Shown here piece by piece: positions 10,388 to 20,855 of a stretch of 64,000 nt of DNA (within the stretch, counting starts at the first letter, position 1; every line of letters starts with the position of its first letter). The position numbers were made by a program, and so were the translations under genes. The stretch comes from Diploptera punctata (lineage: Eukaryota > Arthropoda > Insecta > Blattodea > Blaberidae), in contig JASPKZ010004567.1 in the NCBI GenBank assembly GCA_030220185.1, positions 310,001 through 374,000 of the forward strand, given 5' to 3'. The notes under the pieces are model-generated. The model did not search any database, was not told where the DNA came from, and saw nothing but the letters and a program-made list of their open reading frames with translations.

Positions 10388-10728
10388 TCCATCGTAATTC
10401 TGCCCGAAGGCAGGTCCTTCACTGCAATCATAGCATTTTCATGCTATGCTTGCAGCTTTTCTAGGGAATTGTGTAGGTGTGGTAGCTTCCCGTTGCTTTC
10501 CACACCTGTGAAGGATGATGATGATGATGATGATGATAATGATAAGGGTGTTGATGATGATGGCCATATGATTTCGGGGACCGTTTGGGCCTTAAAGTTT
10601 TCCTGACATTTGTCTTACAGGTGAGGAAAAACCCCGATAAAAACCTCACCCAGAAAAACTGCCCCGACCGGGGATCGAACCCGGGCCCGCTGCGTGACAA
10701 GGCAGCACGCTACCTCGAGACCACAGCA
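10388..10728 (-). mobile_element. SINE B, tail i, nearly complete
   Basis: Reading the minus strand: tRNA-like head (GTGGTCTCGAGGTAGCGTGC, B box GGGTTCGATCCC), the conserved core (GGTGAGGTTT, CTGTAAGACAAATGTCAGG, CGGTCCCCGAAATCAT), a GAT/CAT-repeat spacer, then tail i (GTGTGGAAAGCAACGGGAAG to GGGCAGAATTAC). The tail contains a long hairpin with a GAAA loop (10424-10453). The 5' part shares GTGAGGAAAAAC-type pairing with the core. No protein. Confidence 0.85.
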
Positions 10729-11196
10729 ACAAACAAAATAAGTAGATCTAATGGAGAAACGTTAATGTTTATTCTCCTTATGGTTAAAATTACTTTAATT
10801 GGTCTGGACAATTATATAATAATATGTCAGTAGCGGGTTGACAATACAGCTGACAATGACATTAATTTACTGACACACCGAGTGTTGCAGATTACGTAAT
10901 ACGGTATGTGAGGTATGCGGGTCTAGCTATATATAGGGCACACACATGGCTGCCCCAGTTACACCTTGGCACTTGGCACTGTGCCTTCTCCCTACGCACG
11001 TGCGCATGTCTCAGTGCGTGTGCACTTTATTACAAGGTAAATGTATCTCTGTAAGAAACGAGTGTCAACAATTAAACGGACAGTAACATTACCTGACAGC
11101 CAAGGAATTATTGTTCCTAATGGTATTTTCCCCAAGGATTTCCCAATAAAGAATTTTGAAATAATTTCTAATGTCACCTAGTGGAGCTACATGACT
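10729..11196. other. no gene recognised
   Basis: Unclassified sequence. A GC-richer patch near 10940-11030 contains short palindromes around GCACGTGCGC. Confidence 0.5.
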
Positions 11197-11220
11197 ATTA
11201 TGATGATGATGATGATGATG

Positions 11221-11262
<42 letters not shown>
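11197..11262. repeat. (GAT)n(ATT)n microsatellite
   Basis: Seven GAT units followed by about 15 ATT units, directly before a SINE B head, an arrangement also seen near 46120 and 55080. Confidence 0.95.
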
Positions 11263-11266
<4 letters not shown>

Positions 11267-11267
<1 letters not shown>

Positions 11268-11380
11268 CCACCGCTGTAGTCTCGAGGTAGCGTGCTGCTT
11301 GTCACGCAGAGGACCCGGGTTCGATCCCCGCTCGGGACAAGTTTCCTGGGTGAGGTTTTTTTCGGGGTTTTTCCTCACCT
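11267..11380 (+). mobile_element. SINE B, tail ii copy, 5' half
   Basis: Head (CACCGCTGTAGTCTCGAGG, B box GGGTTCGATCCCC) and the first part of the core, ending at TTTTCCTCACCT (11369-11380). The core resumes on the same strand at 13822 with the same 12 bases, so this copy is split by the LINE at 11381-13821. Confidence 0.88.
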
Positions 11381-13821
11381 ACCTACCTAATACCTAATAC
11401 AGGCTTTCTACTTTACAGCAGTTCGCCCTTGATTCCTGCTTTCCAGAGATTCCTATCTTCCCATTGTCCCTCTTCCATACTCCTCTTCATCATGGCATCA
11501 TATATTCCCTCATACCATGTTCTTCTACTTCTCCCCTTCTTTCTTCTGCCTGGTACCATCCAATCTAACACCTGTTTAGGCCACTGGTCTTCCGACATCC
11601 GTTGTACATGTCCATACCACTGTAGAGCTCTCTTTGTTATCCTTTCGATAACAGTTTCTTGTGCATCCATTTCTTGTCTGATATATGTATTTCGAATATG
11701 TTGTAGCCTGGATATTCTCATACTTCTCCGTAATTCATCAATTTCTGTCGCCAAGATTATTTTCTGCATCCTTTCATTTAGTGTCCAGCTTTCTGTTCCT
11801 TATGTAAGTATATACGTTCTATTATTGTCTGTATAATCTCTTTTTTTTTTGTTTTTCTGGTCAAATTTCTATTCCATAAAAGACCATTCAGGGATCTAAT
11901 CGCCTTCCTTGCACAATTTACTCTGTTAATAATATATTTTTCACGAGTACCAGATTTATCTATTATAGATCCAAGATATTTAAATTCTTCAACGTGTTTA
12001 TTTATCATATTATTTATTTGTAGGTCTTCTGAATTTCCTCCGATTACCATTTATTCCGTTTTAATATAATTTGTCTTCAGTCCATCTACCTCAAATGCAT
12101 CGACCAACTTTCTAATCATTTATTCTATATCTTCTTTATCTTGTCCTATTATAATTTGGTCATCAGCGAATAATAAATTGTGCAGTGAATGACCATTAAT
12201 CCAGATTCTCATTCCCCTACATGACTTATTCCATTTCATTAATACATCTTCTAAATATATCTTGAACAATGTTGGTGACATCCCGCATCCTTGTCTTAAT
12301 CCTTTTGTTATATCAAATTCTGAGGATACTCTTTTCCAACCTTAATACTTGCTTTACAATCATACATTATTTTTATAAAATGTATAAGAGATTTAGGTAT
12401 TCCAAACTTCTCCATTGCCACCCAAAGCTGGTTGATGGGTACAGAGTCATATGCCTTTTTCCAGATCTATAAATGCCATATGAACTTATTTTCCTTTAGC
12501 TAACATCTTTTCTGTAATCTGCCTAATCACAAATATATTATCAAGGCACGATTTACCTGCTGTGAAACCTGTTTGTTCTTCTGATATTTTATTTTGTATT
12601 AGTTCCTCCAATCTAATTTTAATAATTGTACTTAACATTCTACTAATTGCTGCCATAACACTGATCCCTCTATAGTTTGATGGATCTCTTTTATTCCCTT
12701 TATTTTTTGTATATTGCACTAATATACGATAACTTCCACTCATCCGGAATAGGATCTCCTTCTATCACTTGGTTAAAAAGTCTAGTTAAAATTCTTATAA
12801 TTCCTGAACCACCATATTTAATTAGTTCCATGGTTATTCCTCCTGGACCTGCCGCTTTTCCATTTTTTGCTGTTCTCAACACGTTTCTTACCTCCTCTTC
12901 TGTTATAGGTTCTATTAAGTCACCCTTTCCATTATCCAGTGTAGCATAGTCTATAAATTCTCTCCTAGTTTCTGTTAAAAGCATTTTAAAATATTCCTGA
13001 AAAGTTTTCATTGGTACTAAATTAAAACTCTTTGTCATATTATCATTTCGCATGTTTTTAATTGTCCTCCATGCTTGGGCTGACTTTGAATAGCCTACTG
13101 TATGCTCAATTTCTCCACATACCCTATTCTCTTTTTATGTTTCCTGACTTCTGCTTTAACCTTTCTTTTAAGTATGTTATAACTTTGATAATCTTCATCT
13201 TTCTTGGAACTTAAATATCTTTGATATGCATTTTTCTTTTCTGTTATGATATCAAGTATTTCCTTATTCGCCCAATGGTTTTTACGGTGTTTATCATTTT
13301 CCAGACCAAGTGCTTCTCTTGCTGCTTCATGTATATATTTTTTCAAATGTTCATAAATAACGACAGAGTTCCAATCTTCATCAAATTTTAATTTTCCGGT
13401 GAGGCGTTGGGCATATAGATTTTTAATACTCTCATCTTGTAGTAAATGTAGATTGTATCTACATTTTTCTAATTCGTTTTCTATTTCTATATTTTGATCT
13501 TTATTTGCCTTTTGCCTGTTTATAGGGCATACTATCCGAGTTGACAGCATATAATGATCCGTTCCACATTCGGGTCCTCGATTCACTCTGACATCTTGAA
13601 CTCTAATATTTCTCTGTTTCCTCACTTTTACATAATCAATTATCGATCTTAGACCTTTAGTGCGTTGTTCCCACGTATATCTATGGATGTCCCGATTTTT
13701 AAACATCGAATTCATAATAATTAGTTCATTCACTTTGCATTTTTCTTTTAAACATTGTCCACTTTCATTCTCAATATCTTCTCCATATAGTCCAACTATG
13801 TCACTCCCCTTTCCAACTCTG
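11381..13821 (-). pseudogene. LINE-alpha ORF2, 2.4 kb, endonuclease C-terminus to 3' end
   Basis: Non-LTR retrotransposon polyprotein in broken frames on the minus strand. In order: the end of the endonuclease domain (RVGKGSDIVGLYG), a linker (13095-13733), the RT fingers and palm (AAGPGGITMELIKYGG, NYRGISVM, SEEQTGFTAGKSCLDNIF), FADDQ near 12165, FKYLGSIID near 11990, and the C-terminus (LQWYGHVQRM, GRRKKGRSRRTW) ending near 11413. Frameshifts near 13090, 12700, 12480 and 11770 and stops kill it. The 3' tail is ATTAGGT/AGGT repeats. It is 5' truncated and inserted in a SINE B with a 12-bp TSD (TTTTCCTCACCT). Confidence 0.88.
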
Positions 13822-13833
13822 TTTTCCTCACCT

Positions 13834-14095
13834 ATAAGATAAATGTCAGGATACTTTAAGGCACAAGAGGTCCCCGATCATCATCTGGCCATCATTATCA
13901 TCAATATCATATTCACCTCATTAGATTAAGTTTAGGTTTAAGGCCTCTCCTGACGCATCATCACCCATCATATCATTGGGGCGGCGTAACCCCGCCTTCC
14001 AGGCGCCCCAACCTCAGAAGTGGGTTACAATACGCCAATGCCAGGAGAGAATACCTGAAATGTCGAATGACAAACAGGTGGCATTGGGAAAAATT
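13834..14095 (+). mobile_element. SINE B, tail ii copy, 3' half
   Basis: Rest of the core (GTCAGG, GGTCCCCGATCATC), then tail ii: CATTAGATTAAGTTTAGG, GGGGCGGCGTAACCCC, CAGAAGTGGGTTAC and CAATGCCAGG up to GGTGGCATTGG. The last 60 bases form nested perfect stems (CCAATGCC/GGCATTGG, ACCTG/CAGGT, TGTC/GACA). An ATT run follows at 14096-14115. Confidence 0.88.
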
Positions 14096-14115
14096 ATTAT
14101 TATTATTATTATTAT

Positions 14116-14900
14116 GTTTTACATTATTTTGCATCATCTTCCTGCACCCAATTATTCTACTGGCATTCTCCTCCATCTTTCTCTGTCCTTCCATTCTCCA
14201 TCGCCCAATCCTTTTCCCTCAAGTTGCTTAACATGCCATTAATCCACATTATTTTTGGTCATTCTCTACTTCTATTCTAGCATTTTTGTTGAGAGTATGT
14301 CTTCTGTCATTCTTTTTACATACTATTTTGTTTGTTTTTTTTATCAAATTCACAATTTAAATTTGAGCATTCATATTTTATTTGATTACACTGTTCCTTA
14401 TTTTATCTCTTGTAGAAATTTCAGCAAAACACCTCCAAAAATCATTTTTTGCAGAATTTAATGTACCTATTGATCTTAATTTCGATGGTTATGCTTCATA
14501 AGCCACTGCATTTTCTATAATTGTATTAAAATCTTCTGTTTTGAACTTACATATTATATATTCTGATCTCATAAAAAATAATTTAATTTTGATATCGCAG
14601 ATTTGCGCTTATTTATCCTGTCATTAATTTCAGCTTCATGACTTAAATCTATATTGATTGTTGTCCTCAAATATCCATACTCATCATCGAAATCTTTTAT
14701 TTATCTACTATTATCAAATATATTTTCTTAATCTTTCAGTATTTATATTTAATTCCCATTTTCCGTATTGCTTCTTCATTTTTCTTGTCACATACTCTAA
14801 ATCTTCGTAATTTTCTACCGTCAGTAGTTGATCATTAGCAAATTGCAGTGAATGGAATGTATCTTCTACCTTTATTCCGATATGTGAATAATTATTTTAC
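14116..14900 (-). pseudogene. LINE fragment with degenerate RT active-site region
   Basis: Minus-strand reading near 14870-14720 gives FHSLQFANDQLLTVENYEDL and then KWELNINTERL, the FADDQ box and following region of a LINE RT with the second acidic residue changed to N. Further on, a DEYGYLRT stretch matches the FKYLG segment, and near 14200 a WINGMLSNLREKGL-like block matches the C-terminus. Many stops. Confidence 0.6.
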
Positions 14901-15112
14901 AGTTATGTTAAGGAGTTATGATGGTAATAATTATAATAATAATACAGTTGATTATCTAAGAGTTGATGGTCTGGGGGTATGTCAGAAGAAACCCAACTAA
15001 TGGGATTTTACGTTTGAGGATAGATCGAGAATGCAGCTTTCTTCGGAAGAGTAGTTAAAAACTATCGGTCCGTTATACATATGTGTGAAACATTAAAAAG
15101 AATATAATTTAA
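14901..15112. other. no gene recognised
   Basis: Unclassified AT-rich stretch. Confidence 0.4.
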
Positions 15113-15451
15113 TCCTGGCGCGACAGGCCTAGAAGGCCTTTAGCCTACCATCCGGCTGCTGGTCTCACATCCACATGTGTCAATCACAGAGGTAGATGAC
15201 CATCCAGCCACTGTAGGGGTGACATGTGGTCAGCATGTCGAGTTCCCCATCCGTTATAGCTGGTTTTCTCAACCTGAAGCCGCTACTTATTGTAGCTACC
15301 CAAATGCCTCACGATGCTGGGTGGGCACCGGTCCCATACTGGCCGAAATACCATGAGAAAAGGTCTTCCCCCCTGGAGACTCGAACCAGCGCAAGACCCG
15401 TAGCTCTGCGCCAAGGTTTCCTGCCTTAACCTCTCGGCTACGGCGCGGGAC
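15113..15451 (-). mobile_element. SINE A, nearly complete
   Basis: The minus-strand head CGCCGTAGCCGAGAGGTTAA with B box GGTTCGAGTCTCC resembles a Ser/Leu-type tRNA. The body follows: GGAAGACCTTTTCTCATGG, GGCCAGTATGGGACCGG, GGTTGAGAAAACCAGC, GCTGACCACATGTCACCCC, ending GCAGCCGGATGGTAGGC. Other copies: 32960, 44072, 63694. Confidence 0.85.
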
Positions 15452-16235
15452 AAAACAATATAATACTCTACATACATATTATCATCATCATCATTCGGTA
15501 TCATGGCAGCTGCCGCCGTCTTCCGGAAACCAAACGCCATTCCTCTCTGTCCATCCATTGATCTTCCCTACATATATGTGTGTGTGTAGCATGTTAAGTC
15601 ACCACTAGCACCACAATTGGTCTCGTAGTGGGAATAGCTACATCAAACCCTCTAAACAAACATTTAAGCTGTAATGAAGTTAAACATAGAGCAATATCAA
15701 CGGAGAAACTATTCTTTAAATTATTTCATTGTTTTATTAAGACTTAAACTATTTTTACCGAACAATTTTGCTCAGACTCTTTTTATGGATGTTGCGGGTT
15801 CAAACCTCAGTTCCTGAGAATATCTATTGATTTTTCTGAGACATCAAGACAAATGCTGTGTTTCAGTTTTTATTCAAATACTCGTGTCATTATATTAACC
15901 ATTTCATAGTATCTTTAAAGACATAAACAGACGAGATATAGCCTTGGATATGAACGCATCTATAACAAAAACACTACAACTGTAGTGAAATTAACTCTCG
16001 GGCCCTGGTCATCTACAAATAATGAATGAAGATAGAGAAGTGAAGAAATTTTTTGTAGGCCTGCATTGATACTGGAATGGAGGAGGGGAATAGGAAGGTC
16101 CAAGAATGGATGAAAGTACTGTGTATCTCAGGATGTTAGGAAGACTGGAGAAAATAAATTAATTGAGATTGATTATGGATAGGGTGATTTGGATTCAGAG
16201 TAAGGCTAGGGACAATTGGGCTGTCAAGCCACCAA
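15452..16235. other. no gene; short SINE-like scrap
   Basis: Contains a B-box-like GCGGGTTCAAACCTC near 15800 without a convincing A box, and otherwise unclassified sequence. Confidence 0.4.
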
Positions 16236-16267
16236 TGATGATGATGAGTACCAGCAGGCCACCAAGT

Positions 16268-16440
16268 GGCAATCATCATCATCATCACTCCAGGGATTAG
16301 GCAATTGCCCGTTCCGACTTCATATTGCATCAGCCCAACGTCTTCTAGGTCTTCCAACATCACGCCTTCCTCTTGCTTGATAATTTCTGGCTAACAATGG
16401 ATATCTCTCCTTACTCGTAACGCTTCCAGGAGACATTTAT
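16268..16440 (-). pseudogene. LINE-alpha 3' end with (TGA)n tail
   Basis: The minus strand reads ERYPLLARNYQARG, then GRRDVGRPRRRWADAI across a frameshift, then an untranslated end and TGATGATGATGA. Confidence 0.7.
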
Positions 16441-17217
16441 CTTACTGAGAAGCTTCATGGAAATCAGCCGGATTGTCATAAAAGGAACCGACCCAAGTGG
16501 CAATTGAATATTAAATAAGTAAACGTGATCGCCAAAAAATTTGTCAGCCCATTGTTGCATAAATAATAAAAGTACGCCTATGTATAACTAACCTGGATCT
16601 AGTGAGGAAATGATGATGCCATTAACATGTAAATATAAACTACGTATTTTGTTTTGGTTGCACAAGCTGAGGATGTCCAAAGCTTACTCTACCATTTCCG
16701 ATAATAACTTTATAACTTTCACAGTCGATGCCTTCGTTCTTGAAATCGTCTTCCGGTCTGAATGGCTGTGGTCCAGAGCTGATACTACTCGACGTTAATC
16801 TGTAGCCATCAACTTGGTCACTGTGGACAAGCACATCCCTTGAGGATATAAACGACAGCACTAGACGAAACTTCGAGAAGTATCAGCTCTGTACCATGGT
16901 CATTTAGCCTAAAAGGCGATTTTAGAAGAATTCCCGATAATTTTTATAATGTTATCGACTATTATTATTTTTATCCAGGACCTATGAGCCTAAATTCGTA
17001 AATATTAAAATCGGTGCGTACATTTTACACAATTTTCGCACTACCGTACATATGCATGGTTTGGATCAGGTCCTCCCAGGTACGATTCTCAAACGCAACC
17101 GCTTGAGCCAACTCACGCGGTTTCTTTTAATTGGACTAGAACGCAATACAAATACACACAAAAAATGGGTAAAAATATATGTTATTGTCATTAAGCGTCT
17201 ATAAATAAGAATTAAAT
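16441..17217. other. no gene; weak tRNA-like sequence
   Basis: A minus-strand stretch near 17060-17125 (GAGTTGGCTCAAGCGGTTGC) resembles a Leu/Ser tRNA 5' half. Nothing else recognised. Confidence 0.4.
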
Positions 17218-17639
17218 CATAGTTATTTAGATGACTAATTACAAAAACAAAGGTTTAGTAACGAGATGCTCCCTTCGGTCGTGTTCTGAGAGCAGCGAGT
17301 TACCAAACCTAATTTTGTAACTTGTTGTCTACAATATTTTATCTGCGTTCAGATTATTTTAGTATATGTTGCGTATTTAGTATATTTAATAAAATGTATT
17401 GCGCAATGGTGTTTTCAAAATAATAAATAATAGTAAAATAATATCACCTTTGTTGGAAATATTTGCGTTCATTATAAACAATTGACTTACGTCAGCAGTC
17501 TGGCCAATGTATATATGCTAAATGCAGAAAATAATTGTTGAGATTACAGCAGGCCTTGATACCAATCTCGCACAAAATGGCTGCAAGTATGAATGATTGT
17601 AATCAAAACGATGAAACTGAAGTGTGGGAAGTTGGGTGT

Positions 17640-17940
17640 GCTTCTTTAGTGCCAGAGAAATCTAAATTATGATATGAAAAAAACATACATTTCATTCAGA
17701 AAGTGGCTGGAGGAGAAGAATTATAGTGTAAATGAAATAAAAAAGCATGGTTGCTTATTTCGTGCTTAGGAGTGAAACATTAAAGTCTCCAGCGAGTAGT
17801 CAGAATATTCAATGCTGAAGACGATGATAAATTTAAATGAAGGTATCAATATTGCAAATTTTGTTACACTAGTTATCTTCCTAAAAAAGAAGAATATTCG
17901 ACGTAAAGCTAAAAAGTCTACAAGTTTTCAGTAGAATTTT
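17640..17940 (+). pseudogene. tyrosine recombinase (Crypton-like), N-terminal SAM-like domain fragment
   Basis: Translation reads VPEKSKL, then YEKTYISFRKWLEEKNYS, a degraded stretch, then SEYSMLKTMINLNEGINI and FLKKKNIRRKAKKS, with stops. This order (LPEKS, YEKxYxxFxxW, WSxYSMLKT, LKKKxxxxxxKKS) is that of the N-terminal core-binding region of the insect tyrosine-recombinase proteins found in Crypton-like elements and their relatives. The catalytic domain is absent. Recognition is from memory of the family and needs a profile search. Confidence 0.6.
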
Positions 17941-18342
17941 GTTAAGTCAACTTTCAATATTGTTTCAAATAAAGTTAAGTTCATTTAAAATACAGTGATT
18001 TCTTTCATATAATGTATACTACCCTTTGGATGTATTTTTGTATATACATAAAGGGCAGTGGTTTTACTTCCCGTGCGTGGGTTGTAATATGTAAAATTAC
18101 AGTATAGTTATTTAGGTTGGCAACCCCGAAATGTAGGAAGTTGATCTTTCAATCATGGTCGCTATTGCTGGTAAGTACGACAAAACGCACTATCCCGCAA
18201 AAAAATGATTTATTACGGAAAGGATATGTTTAGAGAAAGAGTAATGTGAGCTTTGCAGAAAAAAAAACACGACCAATGAACTACATTGTTGTTATATTCT
18301 GCAATTTTGGGTGTTAATTTTCACATGTGAATTTAAAGTAAA

Positions 18343-18470
18343 AATGAGCAGTGAAGGTGATCTTCACGGTTCATCAGGAAAAATGTTTAAATCAGTCCAA
18401 GATGCATCTATTTATATACTTCCTGAAAAGTCAAGAAAAATTTATTTGTATAGGTATACGAAATCATTAA
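18343..18470 (+). pseudogene. second tyrosine-recombinase N-terminal fragment
   Basis: ATG-led frame: MSSEGDLHGSSGKMFKSVQD, then ILPEKSRKIYLYRYTKS. It covers the start of the same domain, including the LPEKS motif, and becomes unrelated shortly after. The same piece lies inverted at 25250-25480. Confidence 0.55.
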
Positions 18471-18595
18471 AGTGTATTTTACGTTTTGTTGAAACCGTAT
18501 TTTATGTTTTGATAGCGTGTTTTGTTAGAATATAAAGTATAGGTTTTGTTACCTAGTAACTACGAACTAAAGCGTCACTCGTTGTTATAGTAGTA

Positions 18596-19072
18596 GATAA
18601 ACTATTTTCACTATCCATTTTAATCTGTTGCAGCATTAGATTGAATATAATCTGAATTTTATGTGTAATCCTATTCTTTTGTTTTAAATGAAATACATAA
18701 TATTGTTGCCTTGACTGTTACAGTCCCTATAGTTTCATGTGAATGCAGGAAATTATTCCAGAGAATGTGGCACACGATTATATTGATACAAGTGACCAAC
18801 GTTACATTACTAAAACATGAATAAGTTATATAAGAAACATTTTTATGGTGAGGGAATTTTAGCCAACTAGAGCACGGCTATCTTGATCGTATAGCACGCT
18901 ATTCTATTTTTATAGAAGATGTATTGTGCGCTTTTATTATAAATTGTTTGCATTAACTAATCAATTCCGTCAATCACGAGGATTTATTCTCTTCCCATGA
19001 GCGAATATAGGCAACTAAAAAAACAGTGCCGTACTGACATTACATTATTTTAATAATATTGGTAATTATAAT
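18596..19072. other. no gene recognised
   Basis: Unclassified AT-rich stretch. Confidence 0.4.
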
Positions 19073-19690
19073 GACTATTTAACTCATGCCCCAAATGGGA
19101 GTCAATGACCAATCACGTTACAATGATTTTTTATTTACAACCAATCACAGTCGTGTTTCACCTCGCTCTTTATCGATTTCTCTTTATCAGCTCCTGCTTT
19201 TGTGATAAAAAAAGCTCCTCCTTTTTTAATGTTCTGAACAGGTCAAAGCATTATTTTTCTCCAACAAATACATTGAATATAGCAAATAATGAAACGATTC
19301 CTTGATTTTACTGAGTTGTTGACTAAAAAAATAAATGAATAATCCGTAATGTTATGATATATAGTTTGATGTGTTTCATTATTTCTCTACTTGGGTGCAC
19401 TCTTACAATATTGCGATCTTATTTGGCAATAAATAATATGATCAAGGTGCAGTGAATGAACATAACCTCACATTTCTGATTTGTTTTCAAACATCGCCGT
19501 TTACATTAAATATATAAATATTTTAAAATACCTATAGTTAAACAATGATTTCTGAGTAAACAGTTTAATTTTATTCGTTAAATAGCCCTAACAAATGCCA
19601 CTCTTGATTTCCAAATTCTCTAGATAAATTCACTCCTCGCTTCGTGAGGAGTGAATTTATCGATAATTTGGAAATCACTCGTGGCATTAC
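19073..19690 (+). repeat. interspersed repeat R1, copy 2 (complete)
   Basis: About 620 bp from GACTATTTAACTCATGCCCC to a strong terminal hairpin at 19595-19687, whose arms begin ATGCCACT and end GTGGCAT and pair almost throughout, with the tip CTCCTCGC-TTCG-TGAGGAG. Aligns with copies at 3390/6360 and 29601. No protein. Class unknown; a terminal hairpin is reminiscent of Helitrons, but no CTRR end was seen. Confidence 0.75.
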
Positions 19691-19814
19691 TTATGATAAT
19701 AAGCATCTTCTTTCAAGTATTTAACCCTAGTGGGTTCGTTAGGGTCTCGTAACTGCTCTTTTTTGGTCTTCGAAAATATCTTCCCTTGATAAGAATTTGT
19801 TTCGTCCTATTTGA

Positions 19815-20115
19815 TTGATGTGATCAGCCTCATGATCTAGTTTTCGGCATTTCTGACTATAGTTCATGAGGTCCCGGATTCGATTCCCGATTAGATTATA
19901 AGATTTTTTCCTTAATGGAATTATTCATGTGGTCACCCATAGTCTGGAATTTAGATTAAGTTTAAGAAGAGCTCTCCTGGCGCTTCATTTTCATTTATCG
20001 CCCATCATATCATCGGGGTAACGTTCCAGGTGCCCCAATTTAAGAAATGGATTACAATTCCGCCAATGCCAGGGGAGAAAGTCAGAAATGGCATTAAAAT
20101 ACAACATTGTAGCAT
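19815..20115 (+). mobile_element. SINE F: different tRNA-like head joined to tail ii
   Basis: The head (CAGCCTCATGATCTAG, B box GGATTCGATTCCCG) differs from SINE B. A short body (TTTTTTCCTTAATGG, GTGGTCACCCATAG) leads into TTTAGATTAAGTTTAAGAAG, TCCTGGCGC, CATATCATCGGGG, GCCCCAATTTAAGAAATGG and CGCCAATGCCAGG, which is tail ii. Tail ii is therefore shared between unrelated heads. Confidence 0.75.
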
Positions 20116-20329
20116 TGCACAAAAAAAATGATACAATGGACAATTCTAGTTCATGTGTTGTGCAAAAATCAGATTAGTATTCATTATAATGCACGATTGA
20201 GTTTGTAGAAATTGTTTTCGGGACAAAATTACGTTTGTGATCCAAAGTGTGAAATACGTAAATATTTTTTTATTTAAACCAAAATGTTATACTACTTCCA
20301 CTTTGTATATTTATATTACTGTACAGTTT

Positions 20330-20691
20330 TATTCTCTCTCTTTGCTTTAGTTTAACTTCTCCATTAGTAAGTGCTTTTACGTGTTCCAAGTCTTCCGTAC
20401 CTTATCAGGACAAAATCTGTAAGAAGAGGATTTTTGTTCTGGATCACATTACATACTTTTCGACCATACAAGGGCAAAGAGAATATTCCCGGATGAGCAA
20501 TTTGCTCAATGCTGGGGTCACCTCCGGGACAATGTCAACATTTAACACGAGACGCACTCATACATTCATACAAAAAAAGTCGAATCTACGACTAAAATGA
20601 GTGAATTTGATAGATGGTATTCTGGGACTAATTGGACCCCTAGAGATTTTTTTGTATTAGTCTTTCAGGTGAGGAAAACACTAGTAAACTT
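20330..20691 (-). mobile_element. SINE B, tail iii copy, tail and core
   Basis: Minus orientation. Tail iii (TCTGGATCAC, GACCATACAAGGGCAAAG, GGTCACCTCCGGGACA) matches the copy at 33345. The core (TTGTATTAGTCTTTCAGGTG) is diverged. It is interrupted after ACTAGTAAACTT (20680-20691). Confidence 0.6.
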
Positions 20692-20843
20692 ATATTAATA
20701 AATATAATCTTCTTGGTGATAATAAAATGGAATTACGCATAATCAATGACTAGTCTTGATAACGTTAGCGTCGCTAACGAAACACGTTGACTATTTTAAC
20801 ATTTTGGTTTGGTGATTGGGTTTTATTGGTTATGTGTAGTGCA
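20692..20843 (+). mobile_element. 152-bp PLE-like insertion with hammerhead-like motif
   Basis: Flanked by a 12-bp duplication ACTAGTAAACTT (20680-20691 and 20844-20855). It contains TAGTC, TTGATAA, stem GTTAG/CTAAC, GAAAC, then GACTA (about 20745-20790), the order of a type I hammerhead with stem I TAGTC/GACTA; two core positions differ from the consensus. The ends are inverted halves of a sequence that also lies at 43672-43735. Penelope-like elements are known to carry hammerheads in their terminal repeats. The PLE assignment is inference. Confidence 0.5.
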
Positions 20844-20855
20844 ACTAGTAAACTT

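Larger units (their letters stand above)
17218..18595 (+). mobile_element. repeat R2, copy 1 (tyrosine-recombinase element remnant)
   Basis: Begins AGTTATTTAGATGACTAATT and ends near GAACTAAAGCGTCACT. Both ends recur on the minus strand at 25635 and 25135, and the internal part 17405-18040 recurs at 51335-51640. It carries two fragments of a tyrosine-recombinase N-terminal domain (17640-17940 and 18343-18470), so it is probably a composite of related Crypton-like element pieces. Confidence 0.6.

Noticed and set aside
10461..10700. Open frames through SINE B heads (for example SRSGPGFDPRSGQ)
   Set aside because: They are translations of the tRNA-like head and core and occur in every SINE B copy; SINEs encode no protein.
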